Of a stretch of 64,000 nucleotides of DNA, positions 25,172-34,179 are shown piece by piece. A program made the translations under genes and the position numbers. The stretch spans positions 1 to 64,000 of the forward strand of contig JAZKFT010000027.1 of NCBI GenBank assembly GCA_040386335.1. The letters run 5' to 3'. Within the stretch, counting starts at the first letter, position 1. Every line of letters begins with the position of its first letter. The stretch is from JAZKFT01 sp040386335 (lineage in GTDB: Bacteria; Bacteroidota; Bacteroidia; Chitinophagales; Chitinophagaceae). The notes under the pieces are model-generated. The model was not told the origin of the DNA. It saw only the letters and a list, made by a program, of their open reading frames with translations, and did not search any database.

Positions 25172-26119
25172 ATGGGAAAATTCACGATCGCCATACACGG
25201 TGGTGCAGGCACGATACTTAAAGAAGATATGACACCCGAATTGGAAGCGGCATATTTCAGTGGTTTAAATGATGCGCTCAATGCTGGCTATGCCGTATTG
25301 GAGCAGGGTGGTACTGCGGTAAATGCGGTAAAGGCAGCTATCGTAATAATGGAGGACAATGTGTTGTTTAATGCGGGTCGTGGATCAGTGTTCACTAAAA
25401 AGGGTGTACAGGAAATGGATGCGGCGATAATGGATGGTGACACGCTCAATGCCGGTGCTGTGGCTGGCATCCGCAATGTTCGCAACCCGATAGAGTTGGC
25501 TACCGAAGTGATGCAAAACAGCAATCATGTGTTCTTAAGCGGCAAGGGTGCCAATGATTTTGCCATTAAGCAGGGTATCAAACTGGAGCCGGATGAATTT
25601 TTCTTTTCCCAGTTCCGCTACGATCAATGGAAGGCCATGAGAGACAGTGATAATTATTCCCTTGATCATACCCACCATCACCTGGATGAACTAATGCGGG
25701 ATAAAAAATTCGGCACCGTAGGCGCAGCAGCTTGTGATGAAAATGGCAATATAGCCGCAGCTACCAGTACGGGAGGAATGACCAATAAAAAGTACGGCCG
25801 TATTGGCGATAGCCCGATGATCGGTGCAGGTACTTATGCAAATAATAAAACATGTGGCATCAGCTGCACCGGCCACGGCGAGATATTTATCACCGCAGTG
25901 GCTGCCTATGATGTAAGCGCCTTAATGGAATACAAGGGACTTAGCCTGCAGGATGCTATGGAAGAAGTGGTGAATAAAAGACTAGTAGCCATGGAAGGGG
26001 AGGGTGGAATGATAGGCGTAGACGGTGAAGGCAATGCTGCCATGGTGTTTAACAGTGCCGGCATGTACCGCGGCATGAGAAATAGTGATGGCGTAAGTGA
26101 AGTAGCGATTTATAAATAA
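25172..26119 (+). CDS. Isoaspartyl peptidase/L-asparaginase (Ntn hydrolase)
   Basis: This 315-residue protein is a family T2 Ntn hydrolase. Autocleavage before T182 (in KKFGTVGAAACD) would create the alpha and beta subunits, with T182 as nucleophile. TSTGGMTNKKYGRIGDSPMIGAGTY holds the conserved substrate-binding residues. The N-terminus IAIHGGAGT is typical. It lacks a signal peptide, so cytoplasmic action on beta-aspartyl dipeptides or asparagine is expected. It is divergent from a secreted amidohydrolase and convergent with an M28 peptidase, which suggests a peptide-use neighbourhood. Confidence 0.93.
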   Translation: MGKFTIAIHGGAGTILKEDMTPELEAAYFSGLNDALNAGYAVLEQGGTAVNAVKAAIVIMEDNVLFNAGRGSVFTKKGVQEMDAAIMDGDTLNAGAVAGIRNVRNPIELATEVMQNSNHVFLSGKGANDFAIKQGIKLEPDEFFFSQFRYDQWKAMRDSDNYSLDHTHHHLDELMRDKKFGTVGAAACDENGNIAAATSTGGMTNKKYGRIGDSPMIGAGTYANNKTCGISCTGHGEIFITAVAAYDVSALMEYKGLSLQDAMEEVVNKRLVAMEGEGGMIGVDGEGNAAMVFNSAGMYRGMRNSDGVSEVAIYK

Positions 26120-26183
26120 AGGGACAAATGTCAGCGCTAAAAATGCATAACGATGAGGAGTTATAATGTACAATAATCAACGT

Positions 26184-26251
26184 TCAACAATCAATTTTCA
26201 AATACGGGGAGCCAGGTGCTTTTCAACTGGATGTTGAAAATTGTTTGTTGA
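26184..26251. terminator. Long imperfect hairpin between convergent genes
   Basis: The arms TCAACAATCAATTTTCAA (26184-26201) and TTGAAAATTGTTTGTTGA (26234-26251) pair at 17 of 18 positions around a 32-nt loop. The site lies between the convergent asparaginase and M28 peptidase genes. It could slow or end transcription from both sides. It is made of the same kind of TTGATTGTTGAAC repeat text seen elsewhere. Confidence 0.45.
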
Positions 26252-26278
26252 TTGTTGAACATTCATTTCATTTCGCAT

Positions 26279-27565
26279 TTACCTGAGTTCTTCCACCTTC
26301 ACCCTCGAAGGTGTATCCTTTCCAGATACAATGGATACAGCACTGATAGCAATGGATTTAATTACTTCAGTCATGTTTTTCAGATCCAGTGTTCCAATTT
26401 CATCACTGGCTTTATGGTAATGTGGTTCTACATCCATTTTTGATGTGGAAATGGTATGTGCAGGTACACCCAGCCTTGCAAGGGTTGCATTATCGCTGCG
26501 GTAAAATAAGTTCTGGGAGGTGTAGGGATCGGGATAAAATTTGAAGGAACTGCCAACCAGGTTTTGTTCCAGTATTTTACCAAAATCTGTTTTTTCATAC
26601 CCGGTTATATAAGCACTATTATTGCCCCATTTACTTTCAGTTCCTATCATCTCTAAATTAAACATAGCGACTACTTTAGCGGGATCCAGCTGCCGTGAAA
26701 AATAATTGGCGCCAAATCCGCCTGATTCTTCGGCAGTAAGGGCCACAAAAACCAGGGTGCGCTCGTTGTTTTTCATCGCTTTGTAAAATTTGGCCAGTTG
26801 CAGTACGGCGGTAATACCACTGGCATCGTCGTTAGCACCGTTGTAAAGGGAATCCATTTTTTCATCAGGTTTCCCAAAACCGAGATGGTCGTAATGTCCG
26901 CTGAAAATAACGTATTCGTCTTTCCTGCTTTTGCCAGGTAAAATACCGACCACGTTGGTCAATTTCTGTTCTTCAAAACGATGTTGAATGCTAAAACTAT
27001 AGCTGCTGGTATCCGCATTCGACAGCACAAAAACCTGCGAAAATTCCGACGGGAATTTGGCCGACCGGAAACGCTTCAATCCGCCAAAGGAACGCGCCTG
27101 GGCGGTATCTACAATCACCAGCAGGTTTTCTTTAGCCCTGGTCAGCGGAAATACCTTTGTTCTAAAATCGTCTTTGGCGCCAATCTTAATAACGCGGTAC
27201 CCACTTTGTCCATTTACCGGCAATTCTTTTTTTGAAGTAAAAGCAATAATGTTTTCGGACGCTATTTCTTTACCATCCAAAGTTCCTGAAGCGCCGACCT
27301 GGGTAGGGACCAACATAACAAAAGACTGCTTGTATTTACGGGCACCATCCATTTTTTTTAATCCCACTTTTCTCATTTCCTTCCTGATAAACGCAGCTGC
27401 TTTTTCAATGCCGGGTGTGAAAATTTTTCGCCCCATCATGTCATCCGCACTCAGCGTTCTTTCTATCCGTTCCACTTCGCTGATCGTGATAAGATCGTCC
27501 ATTTTTTGTGCATTGGCAAAAAGAATAAAGTTGCTTAATGCAATCAGTAAATAAATAGTCTTCAT
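26279..27565 (-). CDS. Secreted M28 family zinc aminopeptidase
   Basis: The 428-residue enzyme has a signal peptide (MKTIYLLIALSNFILFANAQ). Its two-zinc M28 site can be read in order: H and D in SGHYDHLG, D in NGANDDASG, the catalytic Glu pair in TAEESGGFG, E in FNLEMIG, and H in PHYHKASDE. An apical PA-like segment precedes the peptidase core. It would release N-terminal amino acids from peptides in the periplasm or outside. It is convergent with the isoaspartyl peptidase and downstream of the LytTR two-component pair, without clear co-transcription. Confidence 0.9.
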   Translation of the reverse strand: MKTIYLLIALSNFILFANAQKMDDLITISEVERIERTLSADDMMGRKIFTPGIEKAAAFIRKEMRKVGLKKMDGARKYKQSFVMLVPTQVGASGTLDGKEIASENIIAFTSKKELPVNGQSGYRVIKIGAKDDFRTKVFPLTRAKENLLVIVDTAQARSFGGLKRFRSAKFPSEFSQVFVLSNADTSSYSFSIQHRFEEQKLTNVVGILPGKSRKDEYVIFSGHYDHLGFGKPDEKMDSLYNGANDDASGITAVLQLAKFYKAMKNNERTLVFVALTAEESGGFGANYFSRQLDPAKVVAMFNLEMIGTESKWGNNSAYITGYEKTDFGKILEQNLVGSSFKFYPDPYTSQNLFYRSDNATLARLGVPAHTISTSKMDVEPHYHKASDEIGTLDLKNMTEVIKSIAISAVSIVSGKDTPSRVKVEELR

Positions 27566-27688
27566 AAAAAAAGTGGTTTGGGAACCAGGAATTGTAGATT
27601 AAGGATTGGTATTGGCAAGTAAAAAAAGGATGGCAATTGAGATGAAAGATGTGTTGACAATCCCTAATTTCCATTCGCTATTTACTAC

Positions 27689-28423
27689 CTACAGGCTCAT
27701 CATTTCTTTAAACTTCACCGTTTGCCGGCGGCTTACTTCTATTTTATCCCCTCCTTTTAATTCAACCAACAGACCCCCGTTAAAATAGGGCTCTATTTTT
27801 TCTATCATCCTCAGGTTGACAATATGCTTCCGGTTAGCCCTGAAAAATACTTTTTCATCCAGTCTTTCTTCCAGTGCATTCAGGCTTTTTAAAATCAGGG
27901 GTTTATTGGGACCAAAAAACACTTTGGCGTAGTTGCCTACACTTTCAAACAGTCGTATTTCGTTCAATTTTACAAACCAGCAGCGTTCTCCATCTTTTAC
28001 AAAAACCTGGTCGTTATCGTTCAGCTTATCCCGGTTAATATACTCACCGGTGCCCACTGTTTCTTTTATCATGATCTCGTTCAACTTATGCACCGCATCA
28101 GCAAGCCGACGTGGCTCCACAGGCTTCATGAGGTAGTCAAGGGCATTTACTTCAAAGGCCTTGATGGCAAATTCATCGTAAGCCGTTGTGAAAATTACAT
28201 GTGGGGTTCGGTCTATTTCCTGCAGCAGGTCAAAGCCTGTTTTGCCAGGCATTTGGATATCTAAAAAAATCAGGTCGGGGTGGTGTTGGTCTATTTTGTC
28301 AATGCCTTCGTCCACATTGGCGGCCTCGTCTACCACTTCTATTTCAGGGTAATCGAGCAACAGCTTTCTCAACTCTGTTCTTGCAAGGCGTTCATCATCA
28401 ATAATAATGGCTCTCTTGGTCAT
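27689..28423 (-). CDS. LytTR-family response regulator
   Basis: This 244-residue protein has a receiver domain at 1-120, with acidic pocket DDE (9-11), phospho-acceptor D55 (FLDIQMPG) and K101-region KPVEP. A LytTR DNA-binding domain follows at about 138-242 (VFVKDGERCWFVKLNEI, FESVGNYAKVFF, FFRANRKHIVNL). It binds DNA as part of a two-component pair with the histidine kinase encoded just upstream at 28564-29610. Its targets are unknown. The coding-strand text before its start is again AAATCATACATCATAAATC-like. Confidence 0.93.
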   Translation of the reverse strand: MTKRAIIIDDERLARTELRKLLLDYPEIEVVDEAANVDEGIDKIDQHHPDLIFLDIQMPGKTGFDLLQEIDRTPHVIFTTAYDEFAIKAFEVNALDYLMKPVEPRRLADAVHKLNEIMIKETVGTGEYINRDKLNDNDQVFVKDGERCWFVKLNEIRLFESVGNYAKVFFGPNKPLILKSLNALEERLDEKVFFRANRKHIVNLRMIEKIEPYFNGGLLVELKGGDKIEVSRRQTVKFKEMMSL

Positions 28424-28468
28424 AATTTGATTTCAGATTTATGATGTATGATTTTGGAATTTACAACT
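28424..28468 (-). repeat. AAATCAT-like repeat run before the LytTR regulator start
   Basis: On the coding strand this reads CCAAAATCATACATCATAAATC and so on to the ATG at 28423. The unit matches the microsatellite before 17878 and the run before 16108. Confidence 0.6.
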
Positions 28469-28563
28469 TGTATATTCCTTTTGGAATCGTAAAATAGGCA
28501 AAATATAAATGGAAAATACTCCTGGTTAATGCCAGATAGCTACCGATCTTTTGACTGGAATCC

Positions 28564-29610
28564 CTAAAAATTTATTGGCAATGTCACCTTGGCTTCCACT
28601 TCATTTTCGTTCAGGTCCTTAATTTGAAATGCTGCTTTTCCACCATACAAAAGATTTAGCCTGTTCTTGGTGCTACCTATACCAAATCCTTCTTCACCTG
28701 CGGCACCATTCAGATGCCCCGTATTTCGGATAATTAATTCATGGTGGTCGTCTGTAAAATCGCTGATGATGGATATATGGCCACCGGCTACCGTTTTACC
28801 GATGCCGTGCTTTATAGCATTTTCCACTAATGTTTGTAACATCATGGGAGGCACCGGTTGATCCAGTGTGTCTTCGTCTATATGAAGTTCTACTTGTAGC
28901 CTTTCTTCAAAACGTATCTGTTCCAGCGCCAGGTAGTCTTTAACAATACTGAGTTCTTTTTCCAACGAAACGGTTTCTACTTTATCGCTGGTCATACTGC
29001 TGCGCAAAATGTTGCTTAATTCCGTAATGGCAGTTCTGGCACGTATCGGGTTTTCATCAACCAGGGCTCTTATACTATTAAGAGCGTTAAAAATAAAATG
29101 GGGGTTAATATGAGCTTTAATGGTCTTTAACTCCAGTTCTTTTACCAATGCTTCTAACCTTATTTTATCTACCTGTTCCCTGCGGCTGCGGCTTACATAG
29201 TGGTACGTAAAATAGATAAGACTCCAGATAGTAAGCCACATGAAACAGCCAAAAGCTGTGCGTATAAGTTTGTTGGAGAGACTAAATGAACCCATTTTGG
29301 GAGACTCAATACCCAAAAATTTTTCGGAAAAAATATTCATGCTGGAAAAAGCAACAGAGAAGGTAAAAGTGAGGGCAATCAGCATAATGATCTGATTGTT
29401 TAGCTTTTTATCCAACAATTTGGTTTCCCTGATTACCAATCGCATGATATGGGTAATAATGAGTCCCTGTCCGGCTTCCAAAAACAATTGATGAAAGAAG
29501 TATGGCTGATCTTTTATCTGGAGCGTAAAATAGAAAAATGTGTACAGTAATACAAAGGCACTCCACCCACCTAATTGGAAAACCCAATACCGTTTATTAA
29601 TGATTTTCAT
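28564..29610 (-). CDS. LytS/YehU-type sensor histidine kinase
   Basis: The 348-residue membrane kinase has four hydrophobic segments in the first 135 residues, a short coiled linker, and the His_kinase module with KAHINPHFIFNALNSI (phospho-acceptor probably H171 in PHF). The ATP-binding part includes MMLQTLVENAIKHGIG and EEGFGIGSTKNRLNLLYG. It lacks a recognisable extracellular sensor domain. It pairs with the LytTR regulator 140 nt downstream. Such pairs are frequent in Bacteroidota, and their signals are mostly unknown. Confidence 0.92.
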   Translation of the reverse strand: MKIINKRYWVFQLGGWSAFVLLYTFFYFTLQIKDQPYFFHQLFLEAGQGLIITHIMRLVIRETKLLDKKLNNQIIMLIALTFTFSVAFSSMNIFSEKFLGIESPKMGSFSLSNKLIRTAFGCFMWLTIWSLIYFTYHYVSRSRREQVDKIRLEALVKELELKTIKAHINPHFIFNALNSIRALVDENPIRARTAITELSNILRSSMTSDKVETVSLEKELSIVKDYLALEQIRFEERLQVELHIDEDTLDQPVPPMMLQTLVENAIKHGIGKTVAGGHISIISDFTDDHHELIIRNTGHLNGAAGEEGFGIGSTKNRLNLLYGGKAAFQIKDLNENEVEAKVTLPINF

Positions 29611-29941
29611 TGTCGATAGCCTCGTTTAATTTGCATTCTCACTACAATGATACAAATCTAAACGTCTATGGCACGGCAATAGCTCTTATTTTGTATCAAT
29701 GGCAATTAGGTATTGGTGATTGGTTGATTGATGCGATTCTTATTCTATCCGGGTGTTGAAGGCTTGAAGCGTACGTCAGTAGTCCTGTATTTGAGCAATA
29801 ATGTCAACTTTTGGCGAGCCTGGTTGTTCTGGAACTGCGGTTCTTTTTCAAAGGCAGTAGTATGTTAAATATGTCTTTGACCCAGTGACGCCTTCCATCC
29901 CGGATTTCTTTGTTAGTGAACTTATTTACCTTCGGACCTTC
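29611..29941. other. Intergenic gap of about 330 bp
   Basis: The gap separates the histidine kinase (minus) from the DUF4249 lipoprotein (plus). It holds a GGTATTGGTGATTGGTTGATTG run at 29701-29735, C-rich on the kinase coding strand. TACCTTCG at 29927 resembles a -7 element but lies only 8 nt before the start. Nothing else was recognised. Confidence 0.4.
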
Positions 29942-30832
29942 ATGAAAAAAAGCATTTTCTTTCCTTTTATCCTATTGGCAACCATTATTTCAGGTTGTGA
30001 AAAGGCAGTGGATATCGAGCTGAAAACCGCAGATGATGTATTAGTTGTGGATGCCTCTATTGAGAACGGCCGTCCACCATTGGTGTATCTTTCCCGGTCT
30101 TTTAATTATTTCAGCAAAATATCAGCTGATCTGTTGTCTAAATCTTTTGTACACAATGCGGTTATTATGCTTACTGATGGTAGTAAAACTGTAAAACTGA
30201 AAGAATATACTTCGCCCCCTGCGAACGGGAACAGCATCTTTTTTTATTCGGTGGATTCCAGTAGCCCGGCCCAAATCATGTTGGGGAAATTGAATACAGG
30301 CTATTCAATGACTATTGAAGTAAGTGGCAAAATTTATATGGCGAATACTACTATTCCCCCCATTTCCAAAACAGTAGACTCTCTTTGGTACAAACAGGCC
30401 CCTAATAATCCTGATACTTTGAAAAGGGTTTTGGTGGCCAGGATAACAGATCCGCCCGGGCTTGGTAACTATGTCAGGTATTTTACTAGTGTAAATGATA
30501 GTGCCTTTTTGCCGGGGTTCAATTCTGTATTTGATGATGATATTGTGGACGGAACCACCTACGATGCACAGGTAAACAGGGGAGTAGACAGGAATGTTGA
30601 AATCAGCTTTGATGAAGCCGGGTATTTCAGAAAAGGAGATACAGTGCAAACTAAACTCTGCAATATTGATAGAACACACTATGGATTTTGGAGAACCCTG
30701 GAGTTTTCGCAACAATCAATTGGTAATCCTTTCAGCCAGCCCGGCATTGTTTTGGGCAATATCAGCGGCGGAGCGCTGGGTTATTTTGGAGGTTATGCTG
30801 CCCAGTATAAAAAAATCGTCATTAAAAATTAA
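29942..30832 (+). CDS. DUF4249 lipoprotein
   Basis: The protein has 296 residues from ATG 29942, which opens a lipoprotein signal (lipobox ISGC, C19). The body fits DUF4249: DVLVVDASIENGRPPLVYLSRS, TGYSMTIEVSGKIYMANTTIPP, and a C-terminal GNISGGALGYFGGYAAQYKKI. DUF4249 genes usually follow a TonB-dependent receptor gene. Here no receptor is adjacent, so it is an orphan. Function is unknown, and an outer-membrane location is likely. An ATG at 29885 would add 19 residues before the signal and is rejected. Confidence 0.85.
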   Translation: MKKSIFFPFILLATIISGCEKAVDIELKTADDVLVVDASIENGRPPLVYLSRSFNYFSKISADLLSKSFVHNAVIMLTDGSKTVKLKEYTSPPANGNSIFFYSVDSSSPAQIMLGKLNTGYSMTIEVSGKIYMANTTIPPISKTVDSLWYKQAPNNPDTLKRVLVARITDPPGLGNYVRYFTSVNDSAFLPGFNSVFDDDIVDGTTYDAQVNRGVDRNVEISFDEAGYFRKGDTVQTKLCNIDRTHYGFWRTLEFSQQSIGNPFSQPGIVLGNISGGALGYFGGYAAQYKKIVIKN

Positions 30833-31175
30833 GCACCTTACGCTAAACGATAAATAAGGTACACCTTAGGATAGTTGGCGAGGACTTGGAGCCAAAAGTA
30901 GACCTCATGAGTAAACACGGGTTCTGTTACCCAAAGCGTCATGCGTCATGCGTATTGCCTACAGCGTTTTGTCTTACATGTGACAATTCAACCTGTTTAT
31001 ATCTTACTTTTTTGTGTTGGTAAAATATTTGATGGTCATTGGCCACAAAACAACATTTTTGCAAAATCGGTGTAAGGTATAAGGTGTAAGGCGGAGGGTA
31101 AAAGCATTTGTCCGGTTTAAAATGGGCAAATGGTATGACGCTAAAACACTAAACGCTACACCCTAAACCTTTCTT
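30833..31175. other. Intergenic gap of about 340 bp with repeat runs
   Basis: After the DUF4249 stop come GCGTCATGCGTCATGCGT text (near 30940), a G-rich run GGTGTAAGGTATAAGGTG (31068-31104), and a C-rich run CACTAAACGCTACACCCTAA (31140-31173) that ends at the trxB start codon. No gene or RNA was recognised. Confidence 0.6.
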
Positions 31176-32111
31176 ATGGAACATATTCATTGTTTAATTA
31201 TTGGCAGCGGACCAGCTGGATATACGGCTGCAATCTATGCAAGCCGGGCAGGCCTTAACCCGGTACTCTACCAGGGGATACAGCCGGGTGGCCAGCTCAC
31301 TATAACCACCGAAGTTGAGAATTACCCTGGCTATGCCGATGGCGTGCAGGGCCCTGAAATGATGGTGCATTTTGAAAAACAGGCAGCACGTATGGGCACC
31401 GATATACGTTATGGCATTGTGAGTAAAGTGGATTTAAGCAGTAAGCCCTACAAGGTGGAAGTTGATGAAGAAAAATGGCTTACAGCTGATGCGATCATCA
31501 TCTCTACCGGGGCTTCAGCCAAGTGGCTGGGTCTTGAAAGCGAGCAACGGCTGAATGGTTTTGGGGTAAGTGCCTGTGCGGTATGCGACGGCTTTTTCTT
31601 TAAGGGAAAAGAGGTTGCCATAGTGGGGGCCGGCGATACGGCTGCCGAGGAAGCCTTATACCTGAGCAAGATTTGCAGTAAGGTGCACATGATTGTACGC
31701 AAGGATTTTGATGGGATGAAAGCCAGTAAAGTGATGAAAGACAGGGTAGTGGCCACCCCCAATATTGAGACCCACTGGCATACTGAAACGGTGGAAGTTT
31801 TGGGTGAAAATAAAGTCGACAGCGTAAGGGTAAAAAACAACCAGACCAACGAAGAAACGGTCATCCCCATCAGTGCATTTTTTGTGGCTATCGGCCACCA
31901 GCCAAACAGCGACATCTTTAAACCCTGGATAACAATGGATGAAACAGGCTATATAAAAACCATCCCAGGAACAAGTAAGACCAACATAGAAGGCGTGTTT
32001 GCCAGCGGAGATGTCCAGGATAAAATTTACCGGCAGGCAGTAACGGCCGCTGGCAGCGGGTGTATGGCTGCCTTAGATGCAGAACGTTATTTGCAAACGA
32101 TGGGGCATTGA
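31176..32111 (+). CDS. trxB: Thioredoxin reductase
   Basis: The 311-residue flavoprotein has an N-terminal FAD motif (IIGSGPAGYTAAIYASRAGL), redox pair C134/C137 (CAVCDGFF), an NADPH motif (IVGAGDTAAEEAL) and a C-terminal FAD motif (GVFASGDVQDKIYRQAVTAAGSG). It reduces thioredoxin with NADPH in the cytoplasm. The active site reads CAVC rather than the common CATC, a tolerated variant. It is monocistronic, with a C-rich repeat run up to the start codon. Confidence 0.95.
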   Translation: MEHIHCLIIGSGPAGYTAAIYASRAGLNPVLYQGIQPGGQLTITTEVENYPGYADGVQGPEMMVHFEKQAARMGTDIRYGIVSKVDLSSKPYKVEVDEEKWLTADAIIISTGASAKWLGLESEQRLNGFGVSACAVCDGFFFKGKEVAIVGAGDTAAEEALYLSKICSKVHMIVRKDFDGMKASKVMKDRVVATPNIETHWHTETVEVLGENKVDSVRVKNNQTNEETVIPISAFFVAIGHQPNSDIFKPWITMDETGYIKTIPGTSKTNIEGVFASGDVQDKIYRQAVTAAGSGCMAALDAERYLQTMGH

Positions 32112-32181
32112 TAGACCGACAGCCAGTTTAGTACATTCTGCAGCATAATACAATAAAAATTAATTTCAGATAAATTTAATT

Positions 32182-32207
32182 GGGCTATCGCAATCAGGCG
32201 GTAGCCT
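32182..32207 (+). terminator. Probable terminator hairpin after trxB
   Basis: GGGCTATCGC and GCGGTAGCCT form a 10-bp stem with two G-U pairs and a 6-nt loop, followed by TTGTATTTAT. The site lies 70 nt after the trxB stop. Confidence 0.45.
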
Positions 32208-32331
32208 TTGTATTTATATAAAGTGCTGCAGGCTGCAATACTCCCGGGGTCAACATTGTTTCATCTGGGATAGCAGGCCGAAATTTCGCCTGGAACTTAC
32301 TGAACATCCTGGCAGCCCGTCTCCACTGGAA

Positions 32332-32371
32332 ATAAAAAAAAGAGGTGGTTCCATTGGAACCACCTCTTTAA
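32332..32371 (-). terminator. Strong rho-independent terminator after the GEVED protein gene
   Basis: AGAGGTGGTTCCA (32341-32353) and TGGAACCACCTCT (32355-32367) are perfect complements. On the minus strand a run of seven T follows. It lies 20 nt after the stop at 32390. Confidence 0.85.
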
Positions 32372-32389
32372 GTATAGATGATTAGTTTC

Positions 32390-34090
32390 TTACTCCTTTA
32401 CAAACTTGGTAGAGTAAACTATTTTGTTTGCGTTCACTACCTGCAGCATATACATGCCAGATGCAAGCATTTGCGTGTTAATAGTGTTAAACGAATTCTG
32501 TGTAGTAGTACTGCTAATCAGCTTGCCTGCAGCATCAGTTATACGTAATTGCGATTTACCAATGGTCAGCGGTAACACTACTGTTAATGAAGTACTTACG
32601 GGGTTAGGATAACTAACGATGCGTGTGCGGCCATCGCAGGTGCTTGTAGCATTTACTGTTTTGCTATAGCTAAAGTTTCCGTCTTTATCCACTTGTTTAA
32701 TGCGGTAGTAATTAACACCTGCCACAGGGCTTGTATGCACATAACTGAAACTTTGGCTGCTCAGGTTACCTGTGTTTGGCAGAAGAGCCAGTTCCATCCA
32801 ATTGGTACCATTAGTGCTGTATTCTATCCTGAATTCCTTGTTGTTCTGTTGTGTAAGATAATCGAACGCCAGGTAGATGTTGCAATTCTTGGCCGTAGCT
32901 GTAACACTGCCAAAACTTACAGGCAGTATCAGGGCGGGAGCCTGGTAATCTTCTATTTCCCCGTTGGCAATAGTAGCTCCAAACATAGTACTGGTCACAG
33001 CTACATCGCTAACAATCAGCCTTACCTTAAACAATGGATTTGGAGCAATCTGCGGAGTTCTCACCGGCACCTGAACCGTAACCGGGCTTCCGGTCAGAGC
33101 GCTACCGCTGTAGAATGCAGGGAGGCCATTGCCGTCTACATCATCTGTAAAGCTGCCGTTGTTGTTATAGTCAAACCACATTCCGTAGAATACTTGCTTA
33201 AGGCTCTGATTGCTATTGAGCGTCACAGCATAGTTGTATGTGTAACCAGGAGCAACAGGTTGAGCAGGGCCAACCAGTCCATCCTCATCACTAAGGCCAT
33301 TGGAATCATCACCAGTTGCAGTAGCGCTAAATGCCTGTGATGCTTCCCCATCTACAATGGCTCCTGCCCATACAGCACCTGCAGGTGTTTCCGGAGTACC
33401 ATCATTAGTGCCGTTACAAGCAGTTAGATTGACTGCTTTAGCCTGCGGCCAGGTGCTAGCTAAGTCTCCAAAATCGGAAATCCCACAGATGGTGCCGGTG
33501 TTATTGTAACTACTGGCAAATTGCTCTACGTTATTCTGATTAACGATCGTTGATTTATAATCACTTCCTGCAATAATTACATTGTCACCGGGTGTCCACA
33601 TCCTAACCCCTGCATTACATCCGTTGGTTAGTGAAAATGTAAATAATAGATATTCCCTGATTACCAAAGACCTATCGGATTCAAATCTGCCACCATTTAC
33701 GCAGTCTACAGTAACATAATATCCATTGCTTCCTAATGTTCCGGCAGTAACAGCCCAACCCGGCGCAGCCGAGTTAAAGTTTGTCATTGAACGGGGGAAA
33801 AATGTATTAGAGTTATTCACAGCTACATCAAAATCAGTTAATTGCTGAGTTGCAATGGGTAATATAACCGTAACAGTGGAAGCTAAAATATAATTACCAC
33901 AGGTATTTGGGGGCGGAGTACAACCAGCCCTCGCCTGGGTAGGCCTTGCATAGACCTCATAAAGTTCTGTTACACAATTGTAACGAACAGTAGTTTGCCA
34001 GAGTGTGCCTGCGGCTTGAGCGAAGGATTTATTGCCAAAGCAAACAAGTAGCACTAGACCTAGAGTAGCCTTAACTAGAAATTTTTTCAT
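32390..34090 (-). CDS. Secreted GEVED-domain protein with T9SS type A sorting domain
   Basis: The protein has 566 residues and a signal peptide (MKKFLVKATLGLVLLVCFGNKSFAQ). The middle region carries a GEVED-type domain (FDYNNNGSFTDD, VRLIVSD, NGEIEDYQ), followed by a fibronectin-like stretch with EFRIEYSTNGTNWMEL and YYRIKQVDKDGNFSYS. The final ~85 residues are a type A sorting domain (SYPNPVSTSLTVVLP... LASGMYMLQVVNANKIVYSTKFVKE). It would be exported by the T9SS and anchored or released at the cell surface. The N-terminal domain (residues 26-250) is Cys-containing and not recognised. It may act in adhesion. Confidence 0.88.
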   Translation of the reverse strand: MKKFLVKATLGLVLLVCFGNKSFAQAAGTLWQTTVRYNCVTELYEVYARPTQARAGCTPPPNTCGNYILASTVTVILPIATQQLTDFDVAVNNSNTFFPRSMTNFNSAAPGWAVTAGTLGSNGYYVTVDCVNGGRFESDRSLVIREYLLFTFSLTNGCNAGVRMWTPGDNVIIAGSDYKSTIVNQNNVEQFASSYNNTGTICGISDFGDLASTWPQAKAVNLTACNGTNDGTPETPAGAVWAGAIVDGEASQAFSATATGDDSNGLSDEDGLVGPAQPVAPGYTYNYAVTLNSNQSLKQVFYGMWFDYNNNGSFTDDVDGNGLPAFYSGSALTGSPVTVQVPVRTPQIAPNPLFKVRLIVSDVAVTSTMFGATIANGEIEDYQAPALILPVSFGSVTATAKNCNIYLAFDYLTQQNNKEFRIEYSTNGTNWMELALLPNTGNLSSQSFSYVHTSPVAGVNYYRIKQVDKDGNFSYSKTVNATSTCDGRTRIVSYPNPVSTSLTVVLPLTIGKSQLRITDAAGKLISSTTTQNSFNTINTQMLASGMYMLQVVNANKIVYSTKFVKE

Positions 34091-34179
34091 TTTTTTTTTA
34101 TTTTTTGCCGGTATGGGTGGCTGTAAAAGTAATATACCGGCACGGAAATTTAGGAATTAATTTTTCTTTGCTATTCTTT

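Noticed and set aside
26184..26251. Example of the polarised repeat rule
   Set aside because: The run after the asparaginase-type stop is CA-rich rather than G-rich, so it is recorded as an exception and not as support.
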